A stretch of 64,000 nt of DNA, taken from positions 2,170,001 to 2,234,000 of the forward strand of contig NZ_CP017705.1 in assembly GCF_002706795.1 (NCBI RefSeq), given 5' to 3'. How positions within the stretch are numbered: the first letter of the stretch is position 1; each line of letters opens with the position of its first letter. The notes under the pieces are model-generated. The model saw only the letters and a program-made list of their open reading frames with translations. It had not been told where the DNA came from and searched no databases. The position numbers and the translations under genes were made by a program. Of this stretch, positions 40,200-49,733 are shown in pieces. Origin of the DNA: Brevibacillus laterosporus DSM 25 (lineage in GTDB: Bacteria > Bacillota > Bacilli > Brevibacillales > Brevibacillaceae).

Positions 40200-41243
40200 A
40201 TGGAATTAGGTAAAATCTGGGTACCGCACAATCGATTGTTCCTCTCAATTTTAGGAGCTGCAACCTTTGTGTTGTTATCAGTGGGTATCTACTTCTTTAA
40301 CCTATCTACCCAGCCAAAGCAAGTAACGTTAGTCATTGATGGGGTATCCCAGGAAGTCATGACTACGGCAAAGACGGTTGAGCAATTATTACAAGAAAAA
40401 CAAATTCAACTTACCGATAAAGATAGTATTCAACCAGGCTTGGAGACATCTGTTGAAAAAGCCATGACCGTTGATTTGCAAACGAGCTGGGCAATACCTG
40501 TCCAAATTGCCGGACAGAAGACTATGGTTCATACAACAAAACGTACAGTAGCCGGTGTTTTGGCGGATGCAGGTGTCAAAGTAAGCCAGAAGGATAAAAT
40601 AAATCCATCTGTAGATTCAAAGCTGACGAAAGATACGGAAATTTCTGTCATTAGAGTGGAAGAAAAAGCAGTTCAAGTCAGTAAAGATATCGCTTTTCGA
40701 GAAATACGCCAAAATGACACTTCCCTCAACAAGGGAGAAGTGCGTGAATTAAAAAAAGGTCAAGCTGGGAAAGCTGTACTGCACTATAGTGTAGTACTGG
40801 AGAATGGTAAAGAGGTATCCCGCAAACTGGTGAAAACCGACGTGGTAACAGAAAAACAAGACCGCGTTTTGGCAGTGGGTACGAAGAAACAAGAAGTTAT
40901 GGCGGCTTCCCTACCTTCGCGTGGTGGAAAAAATATTCGCTCAAAACGCGTCTTGAATAATGTAACTCTTACAGCCTATGCTCCGAACGCTGGCGGCGGA
41001 TACGGAAGAACAGCAATGGGTGTAAAAGCTACAGTTGGAAAAACAGTGGCAGTCGATCCCAAATTGGTTCCATTAGGCTGGTGGGTCTATATTGAGGGCA
41101 TCGGTTATCGTCGTGCAGAGGATACCGGAGGAGCCATCAAAGGGCACAAGATGGATGTATATTTGGGTAGCGAATCAGAAGCAATGAGATTCGGTAGAAA
41201 AAAAGGATACAAAGTACATGTAATCGGCCCGAAGTTGCCGTAA
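40200..41243 (+). CDS. yabE: YabE-like cell wall protein with DUF348, G5 and 3D domains
   Basis: 347 residues. An N-terminal membrane anchor or signal (about 13-35) precedes two DUF348 repeats (TLVIDGVSQEVMTTAKTVEQLLQEK; VHTTKRTVAGVLADAG), a G5 domain (about 150-225) and a C-terminal 3D (Asp-Asp-Asp) double-psi-barrel domain with LTAYAP, GKTVAVDPKLVPLG and AEDTGGAIKGHKMDVYLGSESEA. The 3D domain is shared with peptidoglycan lytic enzymes such as MltA and resuscitation-promoting-factor-like proteins. The ATG at 40200 is 8 nt after AAAGGAG. Confidence 0.92.
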   Translation: MELGKIWVPHNRLFLSILGAATFVLLSVGIYFFNLSTQPKQVTLVIDGVSQEVMTTAKTVEQLLQEKQIQLTDKDSIQPGLETSVEKAMTVDLQTSWAIPVQIAGQKTMVHTTKRTVAGVLADAGVKVSQKDKINPSVDSKLTKDTEISVIRVEEKAVQVSKDIAFREIRQNDTSLNKGEVRELKKGQAGKAVLHYSVVLENGKEVSRKLVKTDVVTEKQDRVLAVGTKKQEVMAASLPSRGGKNIRSKRVLNNVTLTAYAPNAGGGYGRTAMGVKATVGKTVAVDPKLVPLGWWVYIEGIGYRRAEDTGGAIKGHKMDVYLGSESEAMRFGRKKGYKVHVIGPKLP

Positions 41244-41261
41244 CAGCTACTTTAGGAAAAA

Positions 41262-41285
41262 GGCAGGAGTCTCTCCTGTCTTTTG
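41262..41285 (+). terminator. yabE terminator
   Basis: GGCAGGAG pairs with CTCCTGTC around TCT, followed by TTTTG. Confidence 0.8.
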
Positions 41286-41425
41286 TTTTGTTAATAAATG
41301 TGGTAAGCTGTTTGAATCTCTATACTTCTTATACGCAAGTAAGCTTGCTTTCGTTTCCTATTTTAGGACAAATAAAAAAATTTTTTTTGCAAGCAAGTAC
41401 ACAAGAACGAAGGATGGATTAACGG

Positions 41426-41983
41426 ATGAAGATCAAAGAGGTTATCGTGGTGGAAGGACGAGACGATACGGCCGCAATTAAGCGGGCAGTCGATGCTGAT
41501 ACCATTGAGACAGGTGGTTCCGCAATCAACGAGGTAACCCTTCGAAAAATAAAGATGGCACAACAGAAACGCGGCGTGATCATATTTACCGATCCAGATT
41601 ATCCGGGTGAACGCATTAGAAAAATTGTTAGTCAATATGTGCCCGGATGTAAGCATGCTTTTATAAAAAAAGAGGATGCTAGAAAAAAGGGAAGAAACCT
41701 GGGTGTGGAGCATGCAACACCGGAAGTAATTAGACAGGCTCTTTCTGATGTAAAAACAGAATTCCTAGAGGGTCAGGGAGAAATTACCTTAGAACACCTC
41801 GTGCAAGCCGGAATGGTAGCGGGAATGGATACAAAGCATCGTCGTACCCGTTTAGGAGAGATATTGGGCATCGGTTACTCTAATGCTAAACAACTGGGTA
41901 AAAGGCTAAACATGTTTCAAATCAGTAAGGCAGAATTTGATGCTGCTGTGAACCAGATTGATTCAGAACAAGGGGGAAGCTAG
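41426..41983 (+). CDS. rnmV: ribonuclease M5
   Basis: Matures the 5S rRNA precursor. 185 residues with an N-terminal Toprim domain: EVIVVEGRDD and FTDPDYPGERIR supply the acidic metal ligands. The C-terminal domain contains TRLGEILGIGYSNAKQLGKRLNMFQIS. It lies 3 nt before ksgA, the conserved rnmV-ksgA pair. An RNase M5 gene implies 5S rRNA genes elsewhere, although none follows the 23S in this window. Confidence 0.95.
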   Translation: MKIKEVIVVEGRDDTAAIKRAVDADTIETGGSAINEVTLRKIKMAQQKRGVIIFTDPDYPGERIRKIVSQYVPGCKHAFIKKEDARKKGRNLGVEHATPEVIRQALSDVKTEFLEGQGEITLEHLVQAGMVAGMDTKHRRTRLGEILGIGYSNAKQLGKRLNMFQISKAEFDAAVNQIDSEQGGS

Positions 41984-41986
41984 TAG

Positions 41987-42865
<879 letters not shown>

Positions 42866-42879
42866 ATAAAATAAGTGTA

Positions 42880-42916
42880 TGCCCTATCCTTCACGAAAAG
42901 GATAGGGCATTTTTTA
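42880..42916 (+). terminator. rnmV-ksgA terminator
   Basis: TGCCCTATCCTT pairs with AAGGATAGGGCA around CACGAA, followed by TTTTTT. Confidence 0.9.
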
Positions 42917-42970
42917 TGGAAGGTGAGATATTTTTCGATGAGAAATGACAAAAATGTCCTAAAAAATTCA

Positions 42971-43040
42971 TTGACAAAAAGCTCATTTGGTTGATATAAT
43001 TTTTCGTTTGTTTGACAAACTAAGGATAGGCTGTTATACT
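42971..43040 (+). promoter_or_regulatory. tandem sigma-A promoters of veg
   Basis: P1: TTGACA 42971-42976 and TATAAT 42995-43000 (18 bp). P2: TTGACA 43012-43017 and TATACT 43035-43040 (17 bp). B. subtilis veg is known for very strong expression. Confidence 0.85.
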
Positions 43041-43067
43041 TGTACATAAGCGAGGTGGATAATTGGA

Positions 43068-43340
43068 ATGGCTAGGAACGCGTTAGTTGATATTAAACGC
43101 AGTTTGGACGGACACATTGGAGAACGTATCATGCTTAAGGCCAATGGCGGTCGTCGTAAGACCGTCGAGCGGACTGGCATCCTAGAAGAGACATACCCCT
43201 CAGTATTTGTAGTTAAGCTTGATGACGACCAGTTATTTGAACGAGTTTCTTACAGCTATGCTGATATTTTGACGGAAACCGTAGAACTAATGGTATGTCG
43301 AGACGATACACACATAAAGATTACCTTTATTCAACAGTAG
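43068..43340 (+). CDS. veg: Veg protein
   Basis: 90-residue protein of the Veg family, implicated in B. subtilis in biofilm gene control and in spore outgrowth. [48 protein letters not shown] is the conserved core; the fold is a small beta barrel. Start follows GAGGTGG. It is preceded by two strong promoters and its stop overlaps a terminator. Confidence 0.95.
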   Translation: MARNALVDIKRSLDGHIGERIMLKANGGRRKTVERTGILEETYPSVFVVKLDDDQLFERVSYSYADILTETVELMVCRDDTHIKITFIQQ

Positions 43341-43365
43341 AGCCTATGTTCTACTGTTTTGTTTT
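43334..43365 (+). terminator. veg terminator overlapping its stop codon
   Basis: ACAGTAG pairs with CTACTGT, followed by TTTTGTTTT. Confidence 0.7.
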
Positions 43366-43385
43366 ACCCTTTACTGATCATACTA
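43355..43385 (+). promoter_or_regulatory. sigma-G-type promoter of sspF
   Basis: CATACTA at 43379-43385 is a perfect sigma-G -10. The -35 TGTTTT at 43355-43360 (18 bp) is weak and overlaps the veg terminator. Confidence 0.55.
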
Positions 43386-43418
43386 ACTTTGTCAGTAAGT
43401 AAGGGAGGCTGAAGCACG

Positions 43419-43601
43419 ATGAGTCGAAGAAGAGGCATCATGTCCGAGGAGTTCAAAAATGAATTAGCCAAGGAATTGGGCTTTTACGACACCGTCAAAA
43501 GCGAAGGCTGGGGTGGCATTACAACCCGCGATGCTGGTAACATGGTGAAACGAGCAATTCAAATTGCCGAAGAAGCATTAGCTAGACAATCGACAAAATA
43601 A
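43419..43601 (+). CDS. sspF: alpha/beta-type small acid-soluble spore protein SspF
   Basis: 60-residue forespore DNA-binding protein. It matches B. subtilis SspF closely: [26 protein letters not shown] and [24 protein letters not shown], the two alpha/beta SASP signatures. These proteins coat spore DNA and protect it from UV and heat. Start follows AAGGGAGG. A CATACTA element upstream fits forespore expression. Confidence 0.95.
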   Translation: MSRRRGIMSEEFKNELAKELGFYDTVKSEGWGGITTRDAGNMVKRAIQIAEEALARQSTK

Positions 43602-43614
43602 CTTACTGACATCC

Positions 43615-43646
43615 AAAAGCCGTAGGGAATTCCCTCGGCTTTTTTG
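43615..43646 (+). terminator. sspF terminator
   Basis: AAAAGCCGTAGGG pairs with CCCTCGGCTTTT; six T follow. Confidence 0.88.
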
Positions 43647-43739
43647 TTTCTTATTGACTTTCCCACTCGCAAGTGGCAAGCTTATTTCTGCCTGTGATAA
43701 AATCAGAAGAAGAGATTAGGATAAGCTGAGGTGAACACG

Positions 43740-44618
43740 GTGCGAGTTTCAATCAAAGCTCCCGCAAAAATAAATCTTACATTGGACGTACTCTCCAAGC
43801 GACCAGATGGTTATCATGAAGTTGAGATGGTTATGACTACGGTTGACTTGGCCGATCGCGTTGACCTGACATTGTTGGAGTCAAGAGATATCCTAATCGA
43901 TTGTTCCGCAAGCTTTGTTCCAAATGATATGCGAAATCATGCATATAAGGCAGCCAAGCTATTACAAGAGCGTTATTCGGTCAATAAAGGTGTCCATATC
44001 TATATAGACAAACAAATTCCTGTTGCAGCAGGTTTAGCAGGAGGAAGCAGCGATGCAGCTGCAACGCTAAGAGGCTTGAATCGTTTGTGGAATTTGAGGC
44101 TAAGTCTGGATGAATTGGCTTTGATTGGGGAAGAGATCGGTTCTGACGTACCTTTCTGTGTGTACGGAGGGACAGCCCTGGCTAAAGGCCGAGGAGAAAA
44201 ACTCAGACACATGATCAGTCCGACCCCCTGCTGGGTGATATTGGCCAAGCCGCCGATCGGTGTTTCCACAGCAGATGTGTATGGAAACTTGCGGGTCGAT
44301 CAGATTAAGAAGCATCCAAAGACAGAAAAGATGCTACAAGCTATAGGCGAGCAAGATTTTTCTTTAATGGCAAGATCGTTGGGTAATGTCTTGGAAGAGG
44401 TTACACTTACTCGTTATCCTCAAGTCCGTCAAATTAAAGAGCTTATGCTAGAATCAGGGGCAGATGGTGTACTGATGTCAGGAAGTGGACCCACGGTATT
44501 TGCTTTGGTACAAAAAGAAGCTAAGGTGCATCGGATCTATAATGCATTGCGAGGATTTGTCAAAGATGTGTATGCAGTCCGAATGTTAGGCGAAGCAGAG
44601 ATGGAAATACTTGATTAA
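43740..44618 (+). CDS. ispE: 4-diphosphocytidyl-2-C-methyl-D-erythritol kinase
   Basis: GHMP kinase of the MEP isoprenoid pathway. 292 residues with [12 protein letters not shown], the ATP-binding motif [21 protein letters not shown], and the C-terminal [11 protein letters not shown]. The GTG at 43740 gives [13 protein letters not shown] as in B. subtilis and follows GAGGTGA; the GTG at 43731 lies within that binding site. Confidence 0.96.
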   Translation: MRVSIKAPAKINLTLDVLSKRPDGYHEVEMVMTTVDLADRVDLTLLESRDILIDCSASFVPNDMRNHAYKAAKLLQERYSVNKGVHIYIDKQIPVAAGLAGGSSDAAATLRGLNRLWNLRLSLDELALIGEEIGSDVPFCVYGGTALAKGRGEKLRHMISPTPCWVILAKPPIGVSTADVYGNLRVDQIKKHPKTEKMLQAIGEQDFSLMARSLGNVLEEVTLTRYPQVRQIKELMLESGADGVLMSGSGPTVFALVQKEAKVHRIYNALRGFVKDVYAVRMLGEAEMEILD

Positions 44619-44680
44619 ACACGTACATTAATGTTACATTATGGTAATAATATACGGCTTTTTGTTTGGAGGAAGAATTG

Positions 44681-45511
44681 ATGAGAAAATTGCGCAGAAG
44701 CGCGAGGTTAGTGGACATGACACAACATCTGTTAGCTCATCCACACACATTGATTCCCCTGACATATTTCTCAGAAGAATATGGTTCGGCCAAGTCCTCT
44801 ATCAGTGAAGACTTGTCCATTATCAAAGAAGCATTTGAGTCTCAGGGAATCGGTGACCTACGTACGTTAGCAGGTGCGGCTGGAGGAGTTAAATACATCC
44901 CACGAACCACTCATGAACATGCCGCAGCGTTTATGGAAACATTGATTATGGAATTGGCTAAACCTGAGCGTTTATTGCCAGGCGGATATTTGTATATGTC
45001 TGATATTCTTGGCGATCCTAAAACCTTAAATCATATTGGAAAGTTACTTGCCTCGGCTTTTCGTCAAAGTGATGTAGACGTAGTAATGACGGTAGAAGCA
45101 AAGGGTATTCCGCTTGCTTATGCGACCGCAAGCTTTTTGAATGTCCCTGTGGTGGTGGTAAGAAGAAACAATATGGTAACAGAGGGCTCAGTAGTAAGTA
45201 TTAATTACGTATCTGGTTCCAGTAAACGCATTCAGACGATGTCTCTTGCCAGACGTGCACTCCCAGAACAGTCTCGTGTCCTAATTGTGGATGATTTCAT
45301 GAAAGCAGGTGGAACCATTCAAGGTATGATGGACCTGTTGCAGGAGTTCAAGGCTACGGTTGTGGGTTGTGGCGTGTTTGTAGAAACAGCAGATGATGAG
45401 GATCGCTTAATTGAAGATTATATTTCACTTGCTAAGCTACAAGAAGTAGATGTCAAAGAAAAACAAATAATGATTGAACTAGGTAGTTATTTTTCCAATA
45501 AAGAAGAATAA
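44681..45511 (+). CDS. purR: purine operon repressor PurR
   Basis: PRPP-responsive repressor of purine biosynthesis genes. 276 residues: an N-terminal winged helix (RRSARLVDMTQHLLAHPHTLIPLTYFSEEYGSAKSSISEDL) and a phosphoribosyltransferase-like domain with the PRPP motif RVLIVDDFMKAGGTIQGM. ATG at 44681 follows TGGAGGA. The B. subtilis neighbour yabJ is absent. Confidence 0.97.
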   Translation: MRKLRRSARLVDMTQHLLAHPHTLIPLTYFSEEYGSAKSSISEDLSIIKEAFESQGIGDLRTLAGAAGGVKYIPRTTHEHAAAFMETLIMELAKPERLLPGGYLYMSDILGDPKTLNHIGKLLASAFRQSDVDVVMTVEAKGIPLAYATASFLNVPVVVVRRNNMVTEGSVVSINYVSGSSKRIQTMSLARRALPEQSRVLIVDDFMKAGGTIQGMMDLLQEFKATVVGCGVFVETADDEDRLIEDYISLAKLQEVDVKEKQIMIELGSYFSNKEE

Positions 45512-45525
45512 TACACTAGATGTAA

Positions 45526-45562
45526 TGGGTCCTTATAGCTTAGCTATGAATGGGACCCTTTT
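45526..45562 (+). terminator. purR terminator
   Basis: GGGTCC pairs with GGGACCC (inner TAGC/GCTA), followed by TTTTC. Confidence 0.75.
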
Positions 45563-45621
45563 CTATATCAAAATAAAGAAAAGACAGATAAAAATATTTT
45601 TTACAATTTTTCGGAAAAAAA

Positions 45622-45651
45622 GCAGGAATATTTAACCATCACGTTGAAAAT
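45622..45651 (+). promoter_or_regulatory. sigma-H-type promoter of spoVG
   Basis: GCAGGAATA around 45622-45630 and TTGAAAAT at 45644-45651 match the sigma-H pattern (AGGAwww ... GAAT) and align with the B. subtilis spoVG promoter core GCAGGATTT. Confidence 0.65.
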
Positions 45652-45669
45652 ATACGCTATCCGACATAG

Positions 45670-45975
<306 letters not shown>

Positions 45976-45987
45976 TGAAAAAGAGCT

Positions 45988-46014
45988 GGCATTCGCCCTG
46001 TATCGGTGAATGCC
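45988..46014 (+). terminator. stem-loop just after spoVG
   Basis: GGCATTC pairs with GAATGCC; weak T run (TAGGCATTTT). It may act together with the next hairpin. Confidence 0.45.
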
Positions 46015-46062
46015 TAGGCATTTTACAAACGTCCTAATTCTGAAATTAATGAAAAATGAAAT

Positions 46063-46100
46063 AAAAGGGCACCTGTTTTTAGGTGCTTTTTTATTTTTTT
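46063..46100. terminator. terminator between spoVG and the GTPase gene
   Basis: GCACCT pairs with AGGTGC around TGTTTTT, with T runs on the plus strand (TTTTTTATTTTTTT) and A/T-rich flanks on the minus side. Confidence 0.7.
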
Positions 46101-46120
46101 CGGCATAACTGGTTCATTTA

Positions 46121-47137
46121 TTAAGTGCGGTAACATTTTTCTAGGGCTTCTATAATATTGTCTTTATCAAACCCCTCTCCAATGAAGACGGCCACCATTT
46201 TTGGCCCGAAATTGGTAAAAGGAAATAAGTGTACCTGTGTTTGAGTTTGCTGGAAAGAAATTAGGTCATCTTGTCCAATAAATTGCACGTATCCTTTGGC
46301 GCGGTAGATTGTTTTGGGAAGATCGTACAGAAAGTCTTCAAAGGCTTCAGCGTCAACTGGACCCCTGAAATGGTATGAAAATGTATCAATAGAATGAAAA
46401 AGGGAAGGCTGGTTTGGTTTAAATCCTAATGTTTGTTTTAATTTATCTAATGGAGAAAATCGGCCAATCGTTTTTTGAACAGGAATAGAGGGGGATACAT
46501 TTGACATTTCCCTACTTTGAGCAAGCCGTTTTACTTGTAGCAGCTTCTCCAAATCCATTTCTGTACGTATCGTCACATGTATAGGAGCATGGGCGTTTGC
46601 CTCCTGAAGCTTTGCTTTTACTTTTGTTAATATATCTTCTTCCACTAAGTCAACTTTGTTTATGATTAATAGGTCAGCATATTTAACCTGATTCCGAATC
46701 GTTTTAATTAAAGCTCCACCGGCTTGAAAAAAAGAAGTCAGCTCTAGATACCTCGAAGCATCTATGACACTGATAATTCCTTTTAAATTCATTTTGTCAT
46801 AAAGCTCGGGATGCGTCATGGCATCAACTACTTCAATGGGATCGGCTACACCTGTTGTTTCAATGATGAGGTGCTCTGGTTTTATATTTTGCATGATTTC
46901 CTTGAGATTTTCTGTCAGCTCTCCGCGAATGGAGCAACAGATGCAACCATTTAGCATTTTTTTTACTGGAAAACCAAATCCCTCGACTTGCTCCCCATCT
47001 ACATCTTCTTCTCCCATTTCGTTCATCATGACAACAACATTACTGCTCTGATCACGCAGATAGGCTAGCAGTTGTTGTAGCAGAGTCGTCTTTCCGCTAC
47101 CCAGATAACCTGTCAATATATATACATCTGTACTCAT
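46121..47137 (-). CDS. COG0523 (CobW-like) GTP-dependent metallochaperone
   Basis: 338 residues. P-loop GYLGSGKTTLL, the metal-binding CxCC in NGCICCSIRGEL, ETTGVADP (Walker B region), NKVDL (guanine specificity) and a C-terminal CobW_C domain (YHFRGPVDAEAFEDFLYDL ... AKGYVQF). Members deliver zinc or other metals to client enzymes. I see no Zur box upstream, so metal regulation is not evident. A strong AAGGAGGATGAA precedes the ATG. It is not part of the B. subtilis order at this site and lies against the direction of its neighbours. Confidence 0.9.
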   Translation of the reverse strand: MSTDVYILTGYLGSGKTTLLQQLLAYLRDQSSNVVVMMNEMGEEDVDGEQVEGFGFPVKKMLNGCICCSIRGELTENLKEIMQNIKPEHLIIETTGVADPIEVVDAMTHPELYDKMNLKGIISVIDASRYLELTSFFQAGGALIKTIRNQVKYADLLIINKVDLVEEDILTKVKAKLQEANAHAPIHVTIRTEMDLEKLLQVKRLAQSREMSNVSPSIPVQKTIGRFSPLDKLKQTLGFKPNQPSLFHSIDTFSYHFRGPVDAEAFEDFLYDLPKTIYRAKGYVQFIGQDDLISFQQTQTQVHLFPFTNFGPKMVAVFIGEGFDKDNIIEALEKCYRT

Positions 47138-47220
47138 TTCATCCTCCTTGTATTTTGAATAAAATAGAGTATGTTACTTAAATAGTAGTTGTTTTATGGA
47201 GAGTTATCAAATAGGAAAAG

Positions 47221-47272
47221 TTTCATCATGTCTTGAAATGAACACCTATTTTAAGATATAGTCATGATGGAA
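47221..47272 (+). promoter_or_regulatory. glmU promoter flanked by an inverted repeat
   Basis: TTGAAA at 47233-47238 and TATAGT at 47257-47262 with an 18-bp spacer. TTTCATCATG (47221-47230) and CATGATGGAA (47263-47272) form a 10-bp inverted repeat with one mismatch around the promoter. Confidence 0.6.
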
Positions 47273-47295
47273 CTTCAGTATGTTGGAGGGTTAAC

Positions 47296-48675
47296 ATGTC
47301 TATTATACATGCGGTAATTCTTGCTGCTGGTCAGGGAACACGTATGAAATCCAAATTGTATAAAGTACTGCATCCTGTATGCGGCAAGCCAATGGTTCAG
47401 CATGTTGTGGATACTTTGGCTTCCATGCAAGTAAACGATGTGGTTGTAGTAGTAGGACACGGAGCTGATAAAGTTCGTGATACGCTACAAGACCGTGTTC
47501 AATACGCCATGCAAGCAGAACAATTGGGAACAGCTCATGCAGCTTTGCAAGCCAAGGATTTCTTAAAGGACCAAGAAGGAACGACCCTGCTTTTATATGG
47601 GGACGTGCCATTGCTCTCAAAGGAAACACTTGCCAAGCTATTGGCTTATCATGAAGAGCAGAACGCTGCTGCTACCGTTTTAACCGCTTTAATGGCCGAT
47701 CCAACTGGATATGGTCGTATTGTTCGAAATGAAAGAAATGAAGTGTTACGGATCGTTGAGCATAAGGATGCGACGGACGAGGAACGTAACATTGCAGAAA
47801 TTAACACAGGTATTTATTGCTTTGATAATCGTAAGCTTTGGGAAACATTATCCAAAGTGAAAAATGATAATGCTCAGAGTGAATACTATATCACCGATTG
47901 TGTGGGTATTCTACGAGAAGCGGGCGAGAAAGTATCGGCTTATGCTGCCCAAGACCCCGATGAGACTATGGGGGTTAACGATCGCGTTCAGCTTTCTGAG
48001 GCAGAAGCTTATATGCGTAAACGCATTGCTATTGAACACATGAAGAACGGTGTTACTATCATTGATCCAGCTTCTACCTATATTGAAGCAGATGTAGTGA
48101 TTGGAGCCGATACAATAATTGAACCGAATTCCTATTTGCGAGGAAAAACGGTTATTGGCACAGACTGCAAAATTGGCCCACAGACTGAACTAACCAATAT
48201 GCAAGTGGCGGATAGTGTAAGTATCTCTTATTCCGTACTAGTGGACAGCCAAGTGGATGAACAGGCTACAATTGGTCCGTTTGCGTATGTACGACCTCAG
48301 ACACATATTGGCTCTCGGGTAAAAATTGGAGATTTTGTGGAGCTGAAAAATGCTAAAATTGGTGCAGGAAGTAAAGTTCCTCATCTCAGCTATCTAGGAG
48401 ATGCAGAGATTGGTCAAGGTGTTAATGTTGGATGCGGAACAATCTCCGTGAATTATGATGGAGCGAAGAAGCATAAGACGATAGTAGGCGATCGATCCTT
48501 CATCGGATGCAACTCAAACTTAGTTGCACCTGTGACGGTAGGTCATGATGCTTACGTTGCTGCCGGTTCGACCATTAATCAAGATGTACCAGATGGAGCG
48601 TTTGCCATTGCGCGTGAACGCCAAACCAATAAACTGGACTACGCGGTAAAACTACCACGTAAACAAAGCGAATAA
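47296..48675 (+). CDS. glmU: bifunctional UDP-N-acetylglucosamine pyrophosphorylase / glucosamine-1-phosphate acetyltransferase
   Basis: Makes UDP-GlcNAc for peptidoglycan and teichoic acids. 459 residues: an N-terminal uridyltransferase domain with LAAGQGTRMKSKLYKVLHPVCGKPM and YGDVPLL, and a C-terminal left-handed beta helix of hexapeptide repeats (about 250-435) with NYDGAKKHKT. Operon head of glmU-prs (24-nt gap). Start follows TTGGAGGG. Confidence 0.98.
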   Translation: MSIIHAVILAAGQGTRMKSKLYKVLHPVCGKPMVQHVVDTLASMQVNDVVVVVGHGADKVRDTLQDRVQYAMQAEQLGTAHAALQAKDFLKDQEGTTLLLYGDVPLLSKETLAKLLAYHEEQNAAATVLTALMADPTGYGRIVRNERNEVLRIVEHKDATDEERNIAEINTGIYCFDNRKLWETLSKVKNDNAQSEYYITDCVGILREAGEKVSAYAAQDPDETMGVNDRVQLSEAEAYMRKRIAIEHMKNGVTIIDPASTYIEADVVIGADTIIEPNSYLRGKTVIGTDCKIGPQTELTNMQVADSVSISYSVLVDSQVDEQATIGPFAYVRPQTHIGSRVKIGDFVELKNAKIGAGSKVPHLSYLGDAEIGQGVNVGCGTISVNYDGAKKHKTIVGDRSFIGCNSNLVAPVTVGHDAYVAAGSTINQDVPDGAFAIARERQTNKLDYAVKLPRKQSE

Positions 48676-48699
48676 GAATAACGGGAGGCTTTTAACAAG

Positions 48700-49650
48700 A
48701 TGGCTAATTATCGTGACCCGAAGCTGAAGGTTTTCACTTGCAGTGCCAATCCTAAATTGGCTCAGGAGATTGCTGAACATATCGGCTTAAACGTGGGCAA
48801 CATGGAGACAGCAAGATTCAGCGACGGTGAGTGCCAAATCAAGCTAAATGAGAGTGTGCGTGGATCAGACGTATTCATTATCCAACCTACTTGCGCACCA
48901 GTTAACGAACACTTGATGGAGTTACTGGTTATGGTCGACGCTCTAAAACGTGCTTCTGCCAAAAGCATTAACGTTGTGATTCCGTATTATGGATATGCAA
49001 GACAAGATCGCAAAGCGCGTTCTCGTGATCCAATCACAGCGAAATTAGTGGCAAATCTTATCGAAACAGCAGGGGCGCAGCGTGTGATTACAATGGACTT
49101 ACACGCAACGCAAATTCAAGGTTTCTTTGATATCCCTGTAGATCATCTGTTGGGAGTCCCAATCTTGGCTAAATATTTCCAAGAGAAAAATCTCTCAGAC
49201 GTTGTTGTTGTATCACCAGATCACGGAGGAGTTACACGTGCTCGTAAACTGGCTGAACGATTAGAAGCCCCAATTGCCATCATTGATAAACGCCGTCCTG
49301 AACCAAACGTAGCTGAGGTTATGAATATTGTTGGTAACATTGAAGGTAAAACAGCTATCATCATTGACGATATCATTGACACAGCCGGAACGATTACTTT
49401 AGCTGCTAATGCATTGGTAGATGCAGGTGCTCGTGAAGTGTATGCTTGCTGCACACATCCTGTACTCTCTGGTCCTGCTATAGAGCGTATCCAAAATTCC
49501 ATGATTAAGGAATTGATTGTCACAAACACGATTCCTTTAGATTCAGACAAATTAATTGATAAGGTGAAGGTATTGTCTGTGGCTCCATTGATTGGAGAAG
49601 CGATTATCCGTGTTCACGAAGAATTGTCAATTAGTAAATTGTTCGATTAA
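48700..49650 (+). CDS. prs: ribose-phosphate pyrophosphokinase
   Basis: Makes PRPP from ribose 5-phosphate and ATP; PRPP is also the ligand of PurR encoded nearby. 316 residues with the KPRPP-type motifs [53 protein letters not shown] and the PRPP loop [12 protein letters not shown]. Confidence 0.98.
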   Translation: MANYRDPKLKVFTCSANPKLAQEIAEHIGLNVGNMETARFSDGECQIKLNESVRGSDVFIIQPTCAPVNEHLMELLVMVDALKRASAKSINVVIPYYGYARQDRKARSRDPITAKLVANLIETAGAQRVITMDLHATQIQGFFDIPVDHLLGVPILAKYFQEKNLSDVVVVSPDHGGVTRARKLAERLEAPIAIIDKRRPEPNVAEVMNIVGNIEGKTAIIIDDIIDTAGTITLAANALVDAGAREVYACCTHPVLSGPAIERIQNSMIKELIVTNTIPLDSDKLIDKVKVLSVAPLIGEAIIRVHEELSISKLFD

Positions 49651-49674
49651 AATTACAGTATAGTTGATAAACAC

Positions 49675-49733
49675 AACCTCCTCTGGACAAGCTAGAACTG
49701 TCTTAGATCTACTTGGTCAGAGGAGGTTTTTTT
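49675..49733 (+). terminator. terminator-like hairpin overlapping the ctc ribosome binding site
   Basis: AACCTCCTCTG at 49675-49685 pairs perfectly with CAGAGGAGGTT at 49718-49728, and seven T (49727-49733) lead directly to the ctc ATG. The AGGAGG in the 3' arm is the ctc Shine-Dalgarno. It can end prs transcripts and also mask ctc translation. Confidence 0.8.

Noticed and set aside
39899-40231. 110-codon minus-strand frame upstream of yabE
   Set aside because: It would cover the yabE promoter and start codon, has no binding site, and its composition is not protein-like.
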